Source: Actinomycetes bacterium
GTDB lineage: Bacteria; Actinomycetota; Coriobacteriia; Anaerosomatales; Anaerosomataceae
Assembly: GCA_021850085.1 (NCBI GenBank)
Contig: JAJZRZ010000017.1
Span: 1 to 14,734 of the forward strand
Direction: 5' to 3'
Length of the DNA stretch: 14,734 nucleotides
Positions 6,432-14,210 of this stretch are shown one piece after another. How positions within the stretch are numbered: the stretch's first letter is position 1; each line of letters starts with the position of its first letter. Made by a program: the position numbers and the translations under genes. Below the pieces are notes generated by a model that made no database searches, was not told the origin of the DNA, and worked only from the letters and a program-made list of their open reading frames with translations.

Positions 6432-8993
6432 ATGCGACTGCCACGACTCGGCCACCATCTGCACCACCAGATCGTCATCCCGCTCGTAGTGGCGCTAGTC
6501 GTGGTGGGCGTCATCGCCACCTTGGTCGCCGTCTCGCTCATCGGCCGAGTCATAAACGACTGGATCTACCAGAATGCGCGCTCCATCTCGGCGACCGTGA
6601 TCGCCGAGATGGATGAGCATGGAACGAGGCTCGTGAAAGAGGCCAGGCTCGTATCCGGGATCCCGTCGTTTGCCGCGGCGGCGAAAGAAGGCGACGCTCC
6701 GGTCCTGGCACGGCAGCTCGTGATGCTGAACCGCTCGCTCGACGAGGACAATCTGATGGTGCTCGACGCCCAGGGCCGCGTCGTGGCATCCACGGGCCGT
6801 CTGCTGCTCGAGCCTGGCGCCGATCCAATCGATCCGAGGGACCGCGCCTTTCTCGAGGGACTGACGGGCCGTCCTGTCTTCGCACGCATCGGTGACCGAC
6901 AGACGCTTTGTGGCATACAGCAGATGAGGGGACCGGGCGGCGAGGCGTATACGCTGGTGGTCTCGATCATCGTCGACGACCACTACTTGGGATCGCTTTC
7001 GATCACCTCCGAGGCCGCGCTCGCCTTGTACGACGCTTCCGGCAGGCATGTCGCGTTCTCGGTCCCACGGGAGATCGGCGACCCGGCGCTCGCCGTTGCG
7101 CTCCGCGAGAGCGAGAGTGAGGTCGACCAAGCCATCACGCGCACCGCCGGTGGTGTTTCCGACGCGCAGGTCCTGATTGCGGGCGAGACCGAGTACCACA
7201 CGGTCGCCGAGAAGGTGACCTTCGCCGACGCTGACCCCGCTGGGAATCACCTGTACCTTGCGACGATCGTGGGCACCGGCGTGACCGACCCCGCGCGTCT
7301 GACCACGACGAACCTGATCGTGATGTGGTCGACCGTGGCGATCGTCGGGCTGATCGGTCTCGGCTACTACGTTGCCCGCGGCATCTCGCGGCATCTCGCG
7401 CTGCTCTCCGAAAGCGCGGCTCAGGTGGCCGAGGGCGACTTCGCATCGCACGTGGCCATACCCGGCCGCAACGAGCTGTCCGATCTGGCTCACAACTTCA
7501 ATCGCATGACCGACTCGCTGAGGGAGCGGAGCGAATCGCTCACCAAGAAGGTGCTGGAGCTCGCCACGCTCTACGAGATGAGCCGCTCCTTGGGTTCGAC
7601 GCTCGACCTCGACGCGCTCCTCGACTCGGTGATCGACTCCGCGCTCAGGATCTTCGATGTCGAGATCGGCTACATCACCCTCGTAGACCATGACACCGGG
7701 CGCCTTGAGGTGCGTGCGTGGAAGGGTGCTGATCTTTCCCGCTCAGGCGAGATCGCGGTGCGGAACTCGATGTCCGAATGGGTCATCCGTGAGGGCCGCC
7801 CGCTCATCTTCAACCCACAGACCGACCAAAACGGCGCACCCCGGGGCGACGGTATGGCCGGCGCCCTTGCCGCGCTGTGCGTGCCGCTAACCTCGGCCGA
7901 AGGAACGATAGGCTCCATCACCGTCGGCAGCCGGAACCCGGACCAGCGCTTCACGAGCGACGATGTGCGGCTGCTCGCGACGATCGCCAACCACGTGACG
8001 ATCGCCGTCGGCAACATCGGGCTGTTCTCCAGCGTGCAGGAGGCGTACCTCGCGACGGTGCGGGCGCTCGCCGCAGCCGTGGACGCGAAGGACCCGTACA
8101 CCCGTGGGCACTCGAACGGGGTCGCAGCGTATGCGCTCCGGATCGGAGAGGCGATGGTCTTCTCTCAAGAGCAGATGGTGGCTCTCGAGATGGCGGCGTA
8201 CCTGCACGACATCGGCAAGATCGGCATCAGCGAGGACATACTCCTCAAGCCCGGCAAGCTCACCGACGCCGAGATGAGTCAGATGCGCCACCACCCGCTC
8301 ATCGGCGCCAATATCCTCAAGCCCGTTGCGTTCCCCTGGCCCATCGCCCCGATAGTGCGCCACCATCACGAACACTACGACGGGGACGGCTACCCTGCCG
8401 GCCTCAAGACCGAGGAGATCCCCATCCTGGCCCGCGTGCTCACCGTCGCCGACGCTTTCGAGGCGATGGTGGCCGACCGTCCGTACCGGCGCGGCCGCTC
8501 GCAGCAGGAGGCGATCCTAGAGCTCCGCAGGTGCGCCGGGACGCAGTTCGACCCCCGGGTGGTCGAGGCGTTCGTGAACGTGCTGGAGTCGGAGGGCGCG
8601 GGAGCGGCCGAGGCGACTCCGGCGGACGAGGAGGTGGGTCCCGACGAGGCCCAGGCGGTCTATATCGCCATCGCCGACGCCATGTTCGCGAGCTTCCGCC
8701 GCCTCGGCGGGCCGAGACTTGCGAACAACCTTGAGCGATCCCTCAACGAGCGGCTCCGCGAGGAGGGCATGCCTCTCATCGTCCAAGCGGGACGGCTTCT
8801 GCCCGCCGATGGAGAGCTGTCTGAAGACGTGATGTCCGGCCACCTCGGTCACGCCCTCACGCTGATGGGCGTGAGCATCGAGGAGGCCTCGGGCACCGGC
8901 CTCGCGGATCACTTCTTGTCCGAGGCCCTGGAGACGCTTCCTGAGCGCATGCGCATGCATGCTGAGCGCCTCGGCCTGCTCGCGAACGCCTGA
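6432..8993 (+). CDS. Membrane HD-GYP phosphodiesterase with sensor, HAMP and GAF domains
   Basis: This is a predicted cyclic di-GMP phosphodiesterase of 853 residues. In order: a cytoplasmic start, TM1 (about 14-38), an extracytoplasmic region of about 250 residues that looks Cache-like (MVLDAQGRVVAS, then LALYDASGRHVAF), TM2 (about 292-313), HAMP (about 312-366), a coiled stretch, GAF (about 388-540), and HD-GYP (about 545-720). Catalytic landmarks are intact: GHS with His560, HD at 592-593, GK at 595-596, HHHE at 644-647 and GYP at 653-655. An acidic linker leads to a C-terminal segment (about 738-853) that I do not recognise. GGTGAGAG at 6415-6422 precedes the ATG, the first possible start after an in-frame stop at 6417. 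It stands alone between a hairpin and the aspartokinase promoter. The sensed ligand is unknown. Confidence 0.9.
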   Translation: MRLPRLGHHLHHQIVIPLVVALVVVGVIATLVAVSLIGRVINDWIYQNARSISATVIAEMDEHGTRLVKEARLVSGIPSFAAAAKEGDAPVLARQLVMLNRSLDEDNLMVLDAQGRVVASTGRLLLEPGADPIDPRDRAFLEGLTGRPVFARIGDRQTLCGIQQMRGPGGEAYTLVVSIIVDDHYLGSLSITSEAALALYDASGRHVAFSVPREIGDPALAVALRESESEVDQAITRTAGGVSDAQVLIAGETEYHTVAEKVTFADADPAGNHLYLATIVGTGVTDPARLTTTNLIVMWSTVAIVGLIGLGYYVARGISRHLALLSESAAQVAEGDFASHVAIPGRNELSDLAHNFNRMTDSLRERSESLTKKVLELATLYEMSRSLGSTLDLDALLDSVIDSALRIFDVEIGYITLVDHDTGRLEVRAWKGADLSRSGEIAVRNSMSEWVIREGRPLIFNPQTDQNGAPRGDGMAGALAALCVPLTSAEGTIGSITVGSRNPDQRFTSDDVRLLATIANHVTIAVGNIGLFSSVQEAYLATVRALAAAVDAKDPYTRGHSNGVAAYALRIGEAMVFSQEQMVALEMAAYLHDIGKIGISEDILLKPGKLTDAEMSQMRHHPLIGANILKPVAFPWPIAPIVRHHHEHYDGDGYPAGLKTEEIPILARVLTVADAFEAMVADRPYRRGRSQQEAILELRRCAGTQFDPRVVEAFVNVLESEGAGAAEATPADEEVGPDEAQAVYIAIADAMFASFRRLGGPRLANNLERSLNERLREEGMPLIVQAGRLLPADGELSEDVMSGHLGHALTLMGVSIEEASGTGLADHFLSEALETLPERMRMHAERLGLLANA

Positions 8994-9048
8994 GCGGCGG
9001 GGCGCGCGCAGACCCTATGACCCGAGTGCGGGTGGTCGCAGGCATTGC

Positions 9049-9057
9049 TGCTACACT
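9049..9057 (+). promoter_or_regulatory. Candidate extended -10 promoter for the aspartokinase gene
   Basis: TGCTACACT at 9049-9057 is an extended -10 element (TGn plus TACACT) with no clear -35, the same style as the one before the HD-GYP gene. Transcription would start near 9064, leaving a leader of about 37 bases before the ATG at 9101. The 107-base gap (8994-9100) otherwise holds only a short ACCCG/CGGGT hairpin at 9020-9033. The leader is too short for a lysine riboswitch. Confidence 0.4.
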
Positions 9058-9100
9058 ATCTGCCACCGCAGGCCGGCACCGGTGCGACGAGGGGACATGC

Positions 9101-10360
9101 ATGGCCGTGATCGTGCAGAAATATGGTGGGACCTCGGTCGGCTCGCCCGAGCGCATGAGGGCGGTCGCCGAGCGCATCGTCGCCGCCAAGGAGGCTGGAC
9201 ACAAGGTGATCGCCGTCGTGTCGGCCATGGGCGATGTGACCGACGACCTTGTGCGACTGGCGGCACAGATCAACCCCGAGCCCCCCGAGCGCGAGCTCGA
9301 CATGCTGCTGGCCACCGGCGAGCAGGTCTCCATCGCGCTGCTCGCCATGGCCATCCACTCGCTCGGCCATGAGGCCATCTCGTTCACCGGCCCGCAGGTG
9401 GGCATCGTCACCGATCACGGGCACACGAAGGCCAAGATCCTGGAGGTACGCGCAGACCGGGTGCGTGACGCGCTTGCCGAGGGCCGTGTGGCGATCGTCG
9501 CAGGCTTCCAGGGGGTCACGGCCGACGGCAGCATCACTACGCTCGGCAGGGGTGGCTCGGATACGACCGCGGTAGCCGTCGCGGCCGGCATCGATGCTGA
9601 CGTGTGCGAGATCTACACGGACGTGGACGGTGTCTACACCGCCGACCCGCGCGTGGTCCCCGACGCCCGCAAGATCGGCGTCATCAGCTACGAGGAGATG
9701 CTCGAGCTCGCCGCGAGCGGTGCAGGCGTCTTGAACCTCCGTTCTGTGGAATTCGCGCGCAACCACGGTGTGGTCATCCACTGCCGCTCGAGTTTCACCG
9801 GCGCGCCCGGAACCATCGTCGAGGAGGCGGACAACTCCATGGAGCAAGCCATCATCTCAGGTGTCGCCCACGATACGTCTGAGGCCAAGGTCACGATACG
9901 CGACGTCCCCGACCGGCCCGGTGCGGCGGCGACCGTCTTCACGACGATGGCCGAGGCGAACGTCAACGTCGACATGATCATTCAAAACGTCTCGGAGGCC
10001 GGTGCCACGGACATCTCTTTCACGACACCCAAGGCCGATCTCGTGCGCGCCAGGCGCGCTGCCGATGCGGTGGTGGCCGAGCTTGGCGCCCGGGAATGGC
10101 AGGTGGACGAGTCGATCGCGAAGGTCTCGCTCGTGGGAGCGGGTATGAAGACTCACCCCGGCGTTGCTGCGCAGATGTTCCGCGCACTGTCGGACGCGGG
10201 CGTGAACATCGACCTGATCTCCACCTCGACGATTCGTATCACCTGTGTCGTCGAGGCGCGACAGGTGGAAGCCGCCGTCCGGGCGCTGCACCACAGCTTC
10301 GGGCTGGCTGAAGGCGACGTGTCGGTGGAGAGTGTGCCGGCGTGCGGGAAGGGTGAGTGA
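9101..10360 (+). CDS. lysC: Aspartate kinase
   Basis: Aspartokinase phosphorylates L-aspartate to 4-phosphoaspartate, the committed step towards lysine, threonine, methionine and, in many bacteria, diaminopimelate for cell walls. The 419-residue protein starts MAVIVQKYGGTSVG with the KxGGTS motif at 7-12. The amino-acid-kinase domain continues through TLGRGGSDTTA (147-157) and TDVDGVYTADPR. Two ACT regulatory domains occupy roughly 262-415, including SEAKVT and KVSLVGAGMKTHPGV. Size and layout match actinobacterial and Bacillus-type lysine-regulated enzymes. The start at 9101 has GAGGGGA at 9089-9095; an upstream start at 9017 would add residues unlike the family. It sits 19 bases before asd. 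An internal start at 9839 probably yields a beta subunit. The symbol could equally be ask. Confidence 0.95.
   Translation: MAVIVQKYGGTSVGSPERMRAVAERIVAAKEAGHKVIAVVSAMGDVTDDLVRLAAQINPEPPERELDMLLATGEQVSIALLAMAIHSLGHEAISFTGPQVGIVTDHGHTKAKILEVRADRVRDALAEGRVAIVAGFQGVTADGSITTLGRGGSDTTAVAVAAGIDADVCEIYTDVDGVYTADPRVVPDARKIGVISYEEMLELAASGAGVLNLRSVEFARNHGVVIHCRSSFTGAPGTIVEEADNSMEQAIISGVAHDTSEAKVTIRDVPDRPGAAATVFTTMAEANVNVDMIIQNVSEAGATDISFTTPKADLVRARRAADAVVAELGAREWQVDESIAKVSLVGAGMKTHPGVAAQMFRALSDAGVNIDLISTSTIRITCVVEARQVEAAVRALHHSFGLAEGDVSVESVPACGKGE
9822..9827 (+). promoter_or_regulatory. Internal Shine-Dalgarno for an aspartokinase beta subunit
   Basis: AGGAGG lies in frame inside the aspartokinase gene, 11 bases before the ATG at 9839 (codon 247). 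The spacing is slightly long but workable. It coincides with the kinase/ACT boundary, where Corynebacterium and Bacillus enzymes initiate their beta subunits. Confidence 0.5.
9839..10360 (+). CDS. Probable aspartokinase beta subunit from an internal in-frame start
   Basis: This is an alternative product, not a separate gene. It would be a 173-residue protein beginning MEQAIISGVAHDTSEAKVT and identical to residues 247-419 of the aspartate kinase. It contains only the two ACT domains, which bind the feedback inhibitor. Corynebacterium lysC and Bacillus subtilis aspartokinase II are known to make such beta subunits from internal starts, assembling alpha2beta2 enzymes; the Corynebacterium beta starts at nearly the same codon. 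Here an AGGAGG at 9822-9827 supports the start. Production of the short form is inferred from this parallel. Confidence 0.5.
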   Translation: MEQAIISGVAHDTSEAKVTIRDVPDRPGAAATVFTTMAEANVNVDMIIQNVSEAGATDISFTTPKADLVRARRAADAVVAELGAREWQVDESIAKVSLVGAGMKTHPGVAAQMFRALSDAGVNIDLISTSTIRITCVVEARQVEAAVRALHHSFGLAEGDVSVESVPACGKGE

Positions 10361-10379
10361 TGTGAGCTGGGGCAGGGCG

Positions 10380-11387
10380 ATGCCTGATCGTCCGGTCGTC
10401 GCGGTTGCGGGGGCGACCGGGGCGGTTGGCCGCGAGATGCTCGCGGTGCTCGAGCAACGTGCGTTCCCCGCTGCTCGGGTGCTGGCGCTCGCTTCGGCGC
10501 GCTCGGCCGGCAGGACGCTGCCGTACGCTGGCGGTCGCCTCACGGTCGAGGAGATGACCGGGGAGAGCTTCGCGGATGTGGACGTCGCTCTGTTCAGCGC
10601 GGGCGCGGGCATCTCCCGACAGTTCCGCGAAGCCGTCACCTCGGCCGGATGTGTCATGATCGATAATTCCTCGGCGTTCCGGATGGACGACGACGTCCCG
10701 CTCGTGGTGCCGGAGGTCAACGCCGCTGAGCTGGCACGGCACTGTGGCGTGATCGCCAACCCGAACTGTTCCACCATCCAGATGGTGGTGGTGCTCGATG
10801 TCCTGAGAAGACTCGCGCCGATCACGCGCGTGGTGGTTTCCACCTATCAGGCGGCATCGGGCGCGGGGCAGGCGGCCATGGATGAGCTGCACGGCCAGAC
10901 CCGCGATCTTCTTGACGGCCGCGATCTGACACCCTCGGCGTTCGCCCACCGGATCGCGTTCAACTGCATCCCACAGATCGACGTCTTCCTCGATGACGGC
11001 TCCACCAAAGAGGAGTGGAAGATGGTCGTCGAGACGCGCAAGATCATGGGAGAGCCCGGCATGGCCGTCGCCGTCACCTGCGTTCGCGTTCCCGTCTTGC
11101 GCTGCCATTCCGAGGCGCTCGCGGTGGAGTTCGCCGGGCCGGTATCAGTGGAAGATGCCGCGCGGGCCCTGAATGAGGCTACAGGGGTGACACTGCTCGA
11201 TGATCCGGTATCGCAGACGTATCCGATGCCCGCGATGCTAGAGGGCACCGACGACTGCTACGTCGGCCGGCTTCGGGCCGACGTCAGCGTCCCCCACGGT
11301 CTCCAGATGTGGGTGGTGGCGGACCAGCTGCGCAAGGGAGCGGCTCTCAACGCCGTCCAGATAGCCGAGGCGCTGCTGGGGCGGTAA
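10380..11387 (+). CDS. asd: Aspartate-semialdehyde dehydrogenase
   Basis: This enzyme reduces 4-phosphoaspartate, the product of the preceding gene, to aspartate semialdehyde using NADPH. The 335-residue protein has the nucleotide-binding GATGAVG at 11-17, the catalytic cysteine Cys130 in NPNCSTIQ, and the active-site histidine candidate His243 in RCHSEAL; the C-terminus retains the LRADVS and WVVADQLRKGAALN segments. Length is normal. I chose the ATG at 10380, which gives the conserved N-terminus MPDRPVVAVAGATG. A GTG at 10362, one base after the aspartokinase stop and 8 bases after AAGGG (10349-10353), has the better Shine-Dalgarno and would add six residues. Either way it is cotranscribed with the kinase. 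Confidence 0.95.
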   Translation: MPDRPVVAVAGATGAVGREMLAVLEQRAFPAARVLALASARSAGRTLPYAGGRLTVEEMTGESFADVDVALFSAGAGISRQFREAVTSAGCVMIDNSSAFRMDDDVPLVVPEVNAAELARHCGVIANPNCSTIQMVVVLDVLRRLAPITRVVVSTYQAASGAGQAAMDELHGQTRDLLDGRDLTPSAFAHRIAFNCIPQIDVFLDDGSTKEEWKMVVETRKIMGEPGMAVAVTCVRVPVLRCHSEALAVEFAGPVSVEDAARALNEATGVTLLDDPVSQTYPMPAMLEGTDDCYVGRLRADVSVPHGLQMWVVADQLRKGAALNAVQIAEALLGR

Positions 11388-11434
11388 GATTCGGCAAGAG
11401 CATGACGACGAACCATGATCGCCGGGGAGAGAGC

Positions 11435-12112
11435 ATGGCAGAGCAGACGATTCTGATCGTCGAGGACGACGCTACGATTGCGCGGTTCGTGGAACTCGAG
11501 CTGGAGCACGCCGGTTTCGACGTCGTGCGCGCGGCCGATGGACCGGCGGCGATCGAGCTGCTGGGCTCCGTCGACGTGGACCTCGTGGTGCTCGACCTGA
11601 TGCTGCCGGGCATCGACGGGATCGACGTCGCCCGTCACATCCGCAAGACGGGCTCGGACGTCCCGATCCTGATGCTGACAGCTCGTGCGGAGACCCACGA
11701 CGTCGTCTCCGGTTTTGACGCCGGGGCCGACGACTACCTGCGCAAGCCGTTCGAGATCCCCGAGTTGCTCTCGCGGATCCGGGCTCTGCTGAAGCGCTCG
11801 GTCGCCTCCGGTCAACCCATCCACGAGGCCTCCGGAGTCCGCATCGACCCCGAGCGCCGTCTGGCCACGCTTCACGACGAGCCGCTGGACCTGACCGCCA
11901 AGGAGTTCGACCTGCTCGCGTATCTCGTCTCCAATGCCGGCCGGGTGATATCGCGCGACGAAATCCTCAACGCCGTGTGGGGAGAGCAGCACTCGACCGA
12001 CTCGAACGTCATCGAGGTCTTCGTGTGCCACATACGCAACAAGATCGGCGATCGTGAGAACCGCATCGTCCAGACCATCAGGGGGGTCGGGTACTTCTTC
12101 GCGAAGGGCTAG
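11435..12112 (+). CDS. OmpR/PhoB-family response regulator
   Basis: This is a two-component transcription factor of 225 residues. The receiver domain (1-120) has the acidic pocket Asp11-Asp12, phospho-acceptor Asp54 in VVLDLMLPG, Thr82 and Lys104 in LRKP. The C-terminal winged-helix domain (about 130-225) has the typical LTAKEFDLLAYL, VISRDEIL and IRGVGYFF segments. The start at 11435 follows GGGGAGAG at 11424-11431 and gives a standard MAEQTILIVEDD N-terminus; an in-frame extension from 11309 would read through asd and is rejected. The 47-base gap after asd holds TAAGAT at 11386-11391 as a possible weak -10 and no terminator, so it may have its own promoter or share the asd transcript. The kinase partner follows after 10 bases. 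The stimulus and target genes are unknown. Confidence 0.95.
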   Translation: MAEQTILIVEDDATIARFVELELEHAGFDVVRAADGPAAIELLGSVDVDLVVLDLMLPGIDGIDVARHIRKTGSDVPILMLTARAETHDVVSGFDAGADDYLRKPFEIPELLSRIRALLKRSVASGQPIHEASGVRIDPERRLATLHDEPLDLTAKEFDLLAYLVSNAGRVISRDEILNAVWGEQHSTDSNVIEVFVCHIRNKIGDRENRIVQTIRGVGYFFAKG

Positions 12113-12122
12113 GACGAGAGCA

Positions 12123-13637
12123 GTGCGGTTCACGTCGATACGGGCGCGCGTCGCCTTTTTGTCCACGATCTTCTCGTTACTGCTCGTGGGCAGCATCACC
12201 TTCGCCACGTACGTGCTGGTGTCCCACGGCATGAACGACTCCGCCTCGCGCACGGCGATGCGTCTCGAGAGCGTGGCGGCGCGGGTGGCCGCGCGGGTGC
12301 TCGACAACGCCGTGGCGGAGGCCGGACTCCGTGGGCTCACCGGCGCCGAAGCCGACGAGTTCGTCGCCGACATCTTTCTCGCGACCCCGCCCGAGGTGAT
12401 CGCCAGCGGCCTGGTGTACGAGGGCTCCTTCACTCTTCACGCATGGGCCGCTCCGGGTGATCCCGGCCGAGTCGTCTGGAGCCTCGGCCCACTGGCCGAT
12501 GACCCCTCGGCGCAAGCCGAGCCGGAAGCGGCGGAGGCGCTCAGGACCGGTGAGATCGCGCAGGCGTTTCCCGAGCACCGCGTGCGTCTGGCGGGTATGT
12601 TCCGCCGGGCCGATCTCGGCAGTTACGTCTCGTTCATCCCCGTTGCGATCCCGGGACTGCACGGCGCGGTGTTGCAGGTGGAGTACGACCCCGAGAACGA
12701 GGAGGCCATCCTTGACGCGACGCGAGACCCCATGATGGGCGTCACGATCGCCTCGCTGCTGGCCGCGCTTCTGATCACCATGCTCACCACCGGATGGACG
12801 CTCACGCTTGTGGAGAATCTACGGCGCACCGCGGACTCGGTGGATGTCGGGCAGCTCGACGTGCGCCTGCCTGAAAAGGGGCAGAACGAGGTCACCGAGC
12901 TCGCCCGGTCGCTCAACCGCCTGATAGAGAACCTCAGGCGCCGGAATGAGGCGCAGGCGCGCTTCATCGCGGACGCCTCGCATGAGCTTGCGACTCCGGT
13001 AGCCGGTATCCGGGGATACGTGAACATACTCAGGGCCTGGGGCGCCGAGGACCCTGTCTTGCGCGAGGAGGCTGTGAGCGCGATCGACCGCGAATCGCGA
13101 CGGATGGCTCGCCTGTGCAGCGACCTGCTCTCGGTGATCCGCAACGAGGAGGTCGTGGAGTACCGTCAGATCCGCTACGACATCAACGCGGTGAGCCGGG
13201 AGGTGCTCGCGAACGCGGCCACCCGGTACATCGACAAGCAACTCGAGTTCACCGGGCCGAGCGAGGGCGCCCTATGGCTGTTCGGGGACCCCGACCGGGT
13301 CGAGGAGGCGCTGGGTATCCTTGTGGACAACGCGTGCAAGTACACTCCAGTCGGCGGTTCGGTCTCCGTCGACACTCGCCGCCATCGCGAGCGCATCGTG
13401 ATCGAGGTCGCCGACACCGGGGTCGGCATTCCCGAAGAAGACATCCCTAACATCTTCGACCGGTTCTACCGCAGCGACGTATCGCGATCCAAGGAGACCG
13501 GCGGTTTTGGCCTCGGCCTCGCGATCGCCAAGCACATCGTTGACGCGAGCGGCGGGTTCATCTCAGTGAGAAGCGCGATCGGCAAGGGCACCACGTTCGA
13601 AGTCACACTCCCGCGTCAGAAGACGAGGCAGGGATGA
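12123..13637 (+). CDS. Membrane sensor histidine kinase
   Basis: This is the cognate kinase of the preceding regulator, 504 residues with a GTG start. Order: TM1 (about 12-34), an extracytoplasmic sensor of about 165 residues without a recognisable fold, TM2 (about 205-229), HAMP (about 230-280), HisKA with the phospho-acceptor His287 in DASHELATP, and a HATPase_c domain with the N box around Asn403 (VDNACKY), G1 DTGVGIP, an FDRFYRS F box, and G2 GFGLGLAIAKHIV. All catalytic boxes are present; ELATP replaces the more usual ELRTP. AGGACGAGAG at 12111-12120, overlapping the regulator's stop, precedes the GTG. An in-frame extension from 12054 lies inside the regulator gene and is rejected. The stop overlaps the next start as ATGA. 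The signal is not predictable. Confidence 0.94.
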   Translation: MRFTSIRARVAFLSTIFSLLLVGSITFATYVLVSHGMNDSASRTAMRLESVAARVAARVLDNAVAEAGLRGLTGAEADEFVADIFLATPPEVIASGLVYEGSFTLHAWAAPGDPGRVVWSLGPLADDPSAQAEPEAAEALRTGEIAQAFPEHRVRLAGMFRRADLGSYVSFIPVAIPGLHGAVLQVEYDPENEEAILDATRDPMMGVTIASLLAALLITMLTTGWTLTLVENLRRTADSVDVGQLDVRLPEKGQNEVTELARSLNRLIENLRRRNEAQARFIADASHELATPVAGIRGYVNILRAWGAEDPVLREEAVSAIDRESRRMARLCSDLLSVIRNEEVVEYRQIRYDINAVSREVLANAATRYIDKQLEFTGPSEGALWLFGDPDRVEEALGILVDNACKYTPVGGSVSVDTRRHRERIVIEVADTGVGIPEEDIPNIFDRFYRSDVSRSKETGGFGLGLAIAKHIVDASGGFISVRSAIGKGTTFEVTLPRQKTRQG

Positions 13638-14209
13638 AACTCACGACCCGAGACATCGCCCGGGCGGGAGTGATCGCGGCAGCCTACGCTGCGCTCACGG
13701 TCGCCGCCATCCAAAGCCCGCTCGGGTACGGGCCGGTGCAGATCCGCGTTTCAGAGGCGGTCACCGTGGTGGCCTGCCTCACTCCCGCTGCGATCCCCGG
13801 CCTGTGGATCGGCGCCGTGCTCGCCAACGCGTTCATGCTCACGCAGTTCGGGGTATTCGCGCTGTTCGACGTCGTGTTCGGGGCACTCGGCACGCTTCTG
13901 GGGGCCACCTGGACGTGGCGCCACCGGGGCCGACCGGCGCTCGCCCTGCTCGGCCCAGTGGCCGCAAACGCGCTCATCGTGCCCGCGTACCTGCCGCTCA
14001 TGTTGACAGGAGCGACCGGCATCGAGTTCTACAGTTTGCCGCTGTTCGGCATCGACGCGTCGGGCGCATGGTGGAGCATGTACCTCTTCGGCTTGGTCGC
14101 AGTGGGTGCCGGCCAGGCTCTGGTCGTCTACGGCCTCGGCTTGCCGCTGCTGGGCGTGCTGCGCCGTCTCGGCGTGGACAGGCTGCTCTCGGGACGCTCG
14201 GAGGGGTGA
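13634..14209 (+). CDS. queT: QueT-type queuosine-precursor transporter (ECF S component)
   Basis: This is a small integral membrane protein of 191 residues resembling QueT, the substrate-binding S component of an energy-coupling-factor transporter proposed to import precursors of the modified tRNA base queuosine. Family hallmarks seen: GPVQIRVSEAVT (38-49), AIPGLWIGAVLAN, FALFDVVFGALGTLLGA and the C-terminal VVYGLGLPLL. Five to six hydrophobic segments fill the chain. The ATPase and EcfT modules are not in the window, so it would use a shared ECF module encoded elsewhere. The ATG overlaps the histidine-kinase stop (ATGA), implying translational coupling. The next gene begins 1 base after the stop. 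No preQ1 riboswitch can precede it, since its upstream sequence is coding. Family assignment is from remembered motifs. Confidence 0.85.
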   Translation: MKLTTRDIARAGVIAAAYAALTVAAIQSPLGYGPVQIRVSEAVTVVACLTPAAIPGLWIGAVLANAFMLTQFGVFALFDVVFGALGTLLGATWTWRHRGRPALALLGPVAANALIVPAYLPLMLTGATGIEFYSLPLFGIDASGAWWSMYLFGLVAVGAGQALVVYGLGLPLLGVLRRLGVDRLLSGRSEG

Positions 14210-14210
14210 G

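Noticed and set aside
5323..6444. Long minus-strand open frame opposite porB (373 codons)
   Set aside because: The plus-strand frame encodes a complete PorB with all cofactor ligands; the antisense frame is a by-product of GC-rich codon use and resembles nothing.
6495..7691. Long minus-strand open frame opposite the HD-GYP gene (398 codons)
   Set aside because: It has no family motifs and lies against a well-supported coding frame with sensor, HAMP and GAF domains.
7877..8734. Plus-strand frame of 285 codons inside the HD-GYP gene
   Set aside because: Arg/Gly/Pro-rich shadow of the real frame, which carries intact HD and GYP motifs over the same bases.
8945..8965. Alternating GCGCATGC/GCATGC palindromes near the end of the HD-GYP gene
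   Set aside because: They lie within the coding frame (ERMRMHAER), are too short and overlapping to form a stable structure, and are not repeated elsewhere in the window.
9020..9033. ACCCG/CGGGT hairpin between the HD-GYP and aspartokinase genes as a terminator
   Set aside because: Only 5 bp with a 4-base loop and no T-tract; too weak to call.
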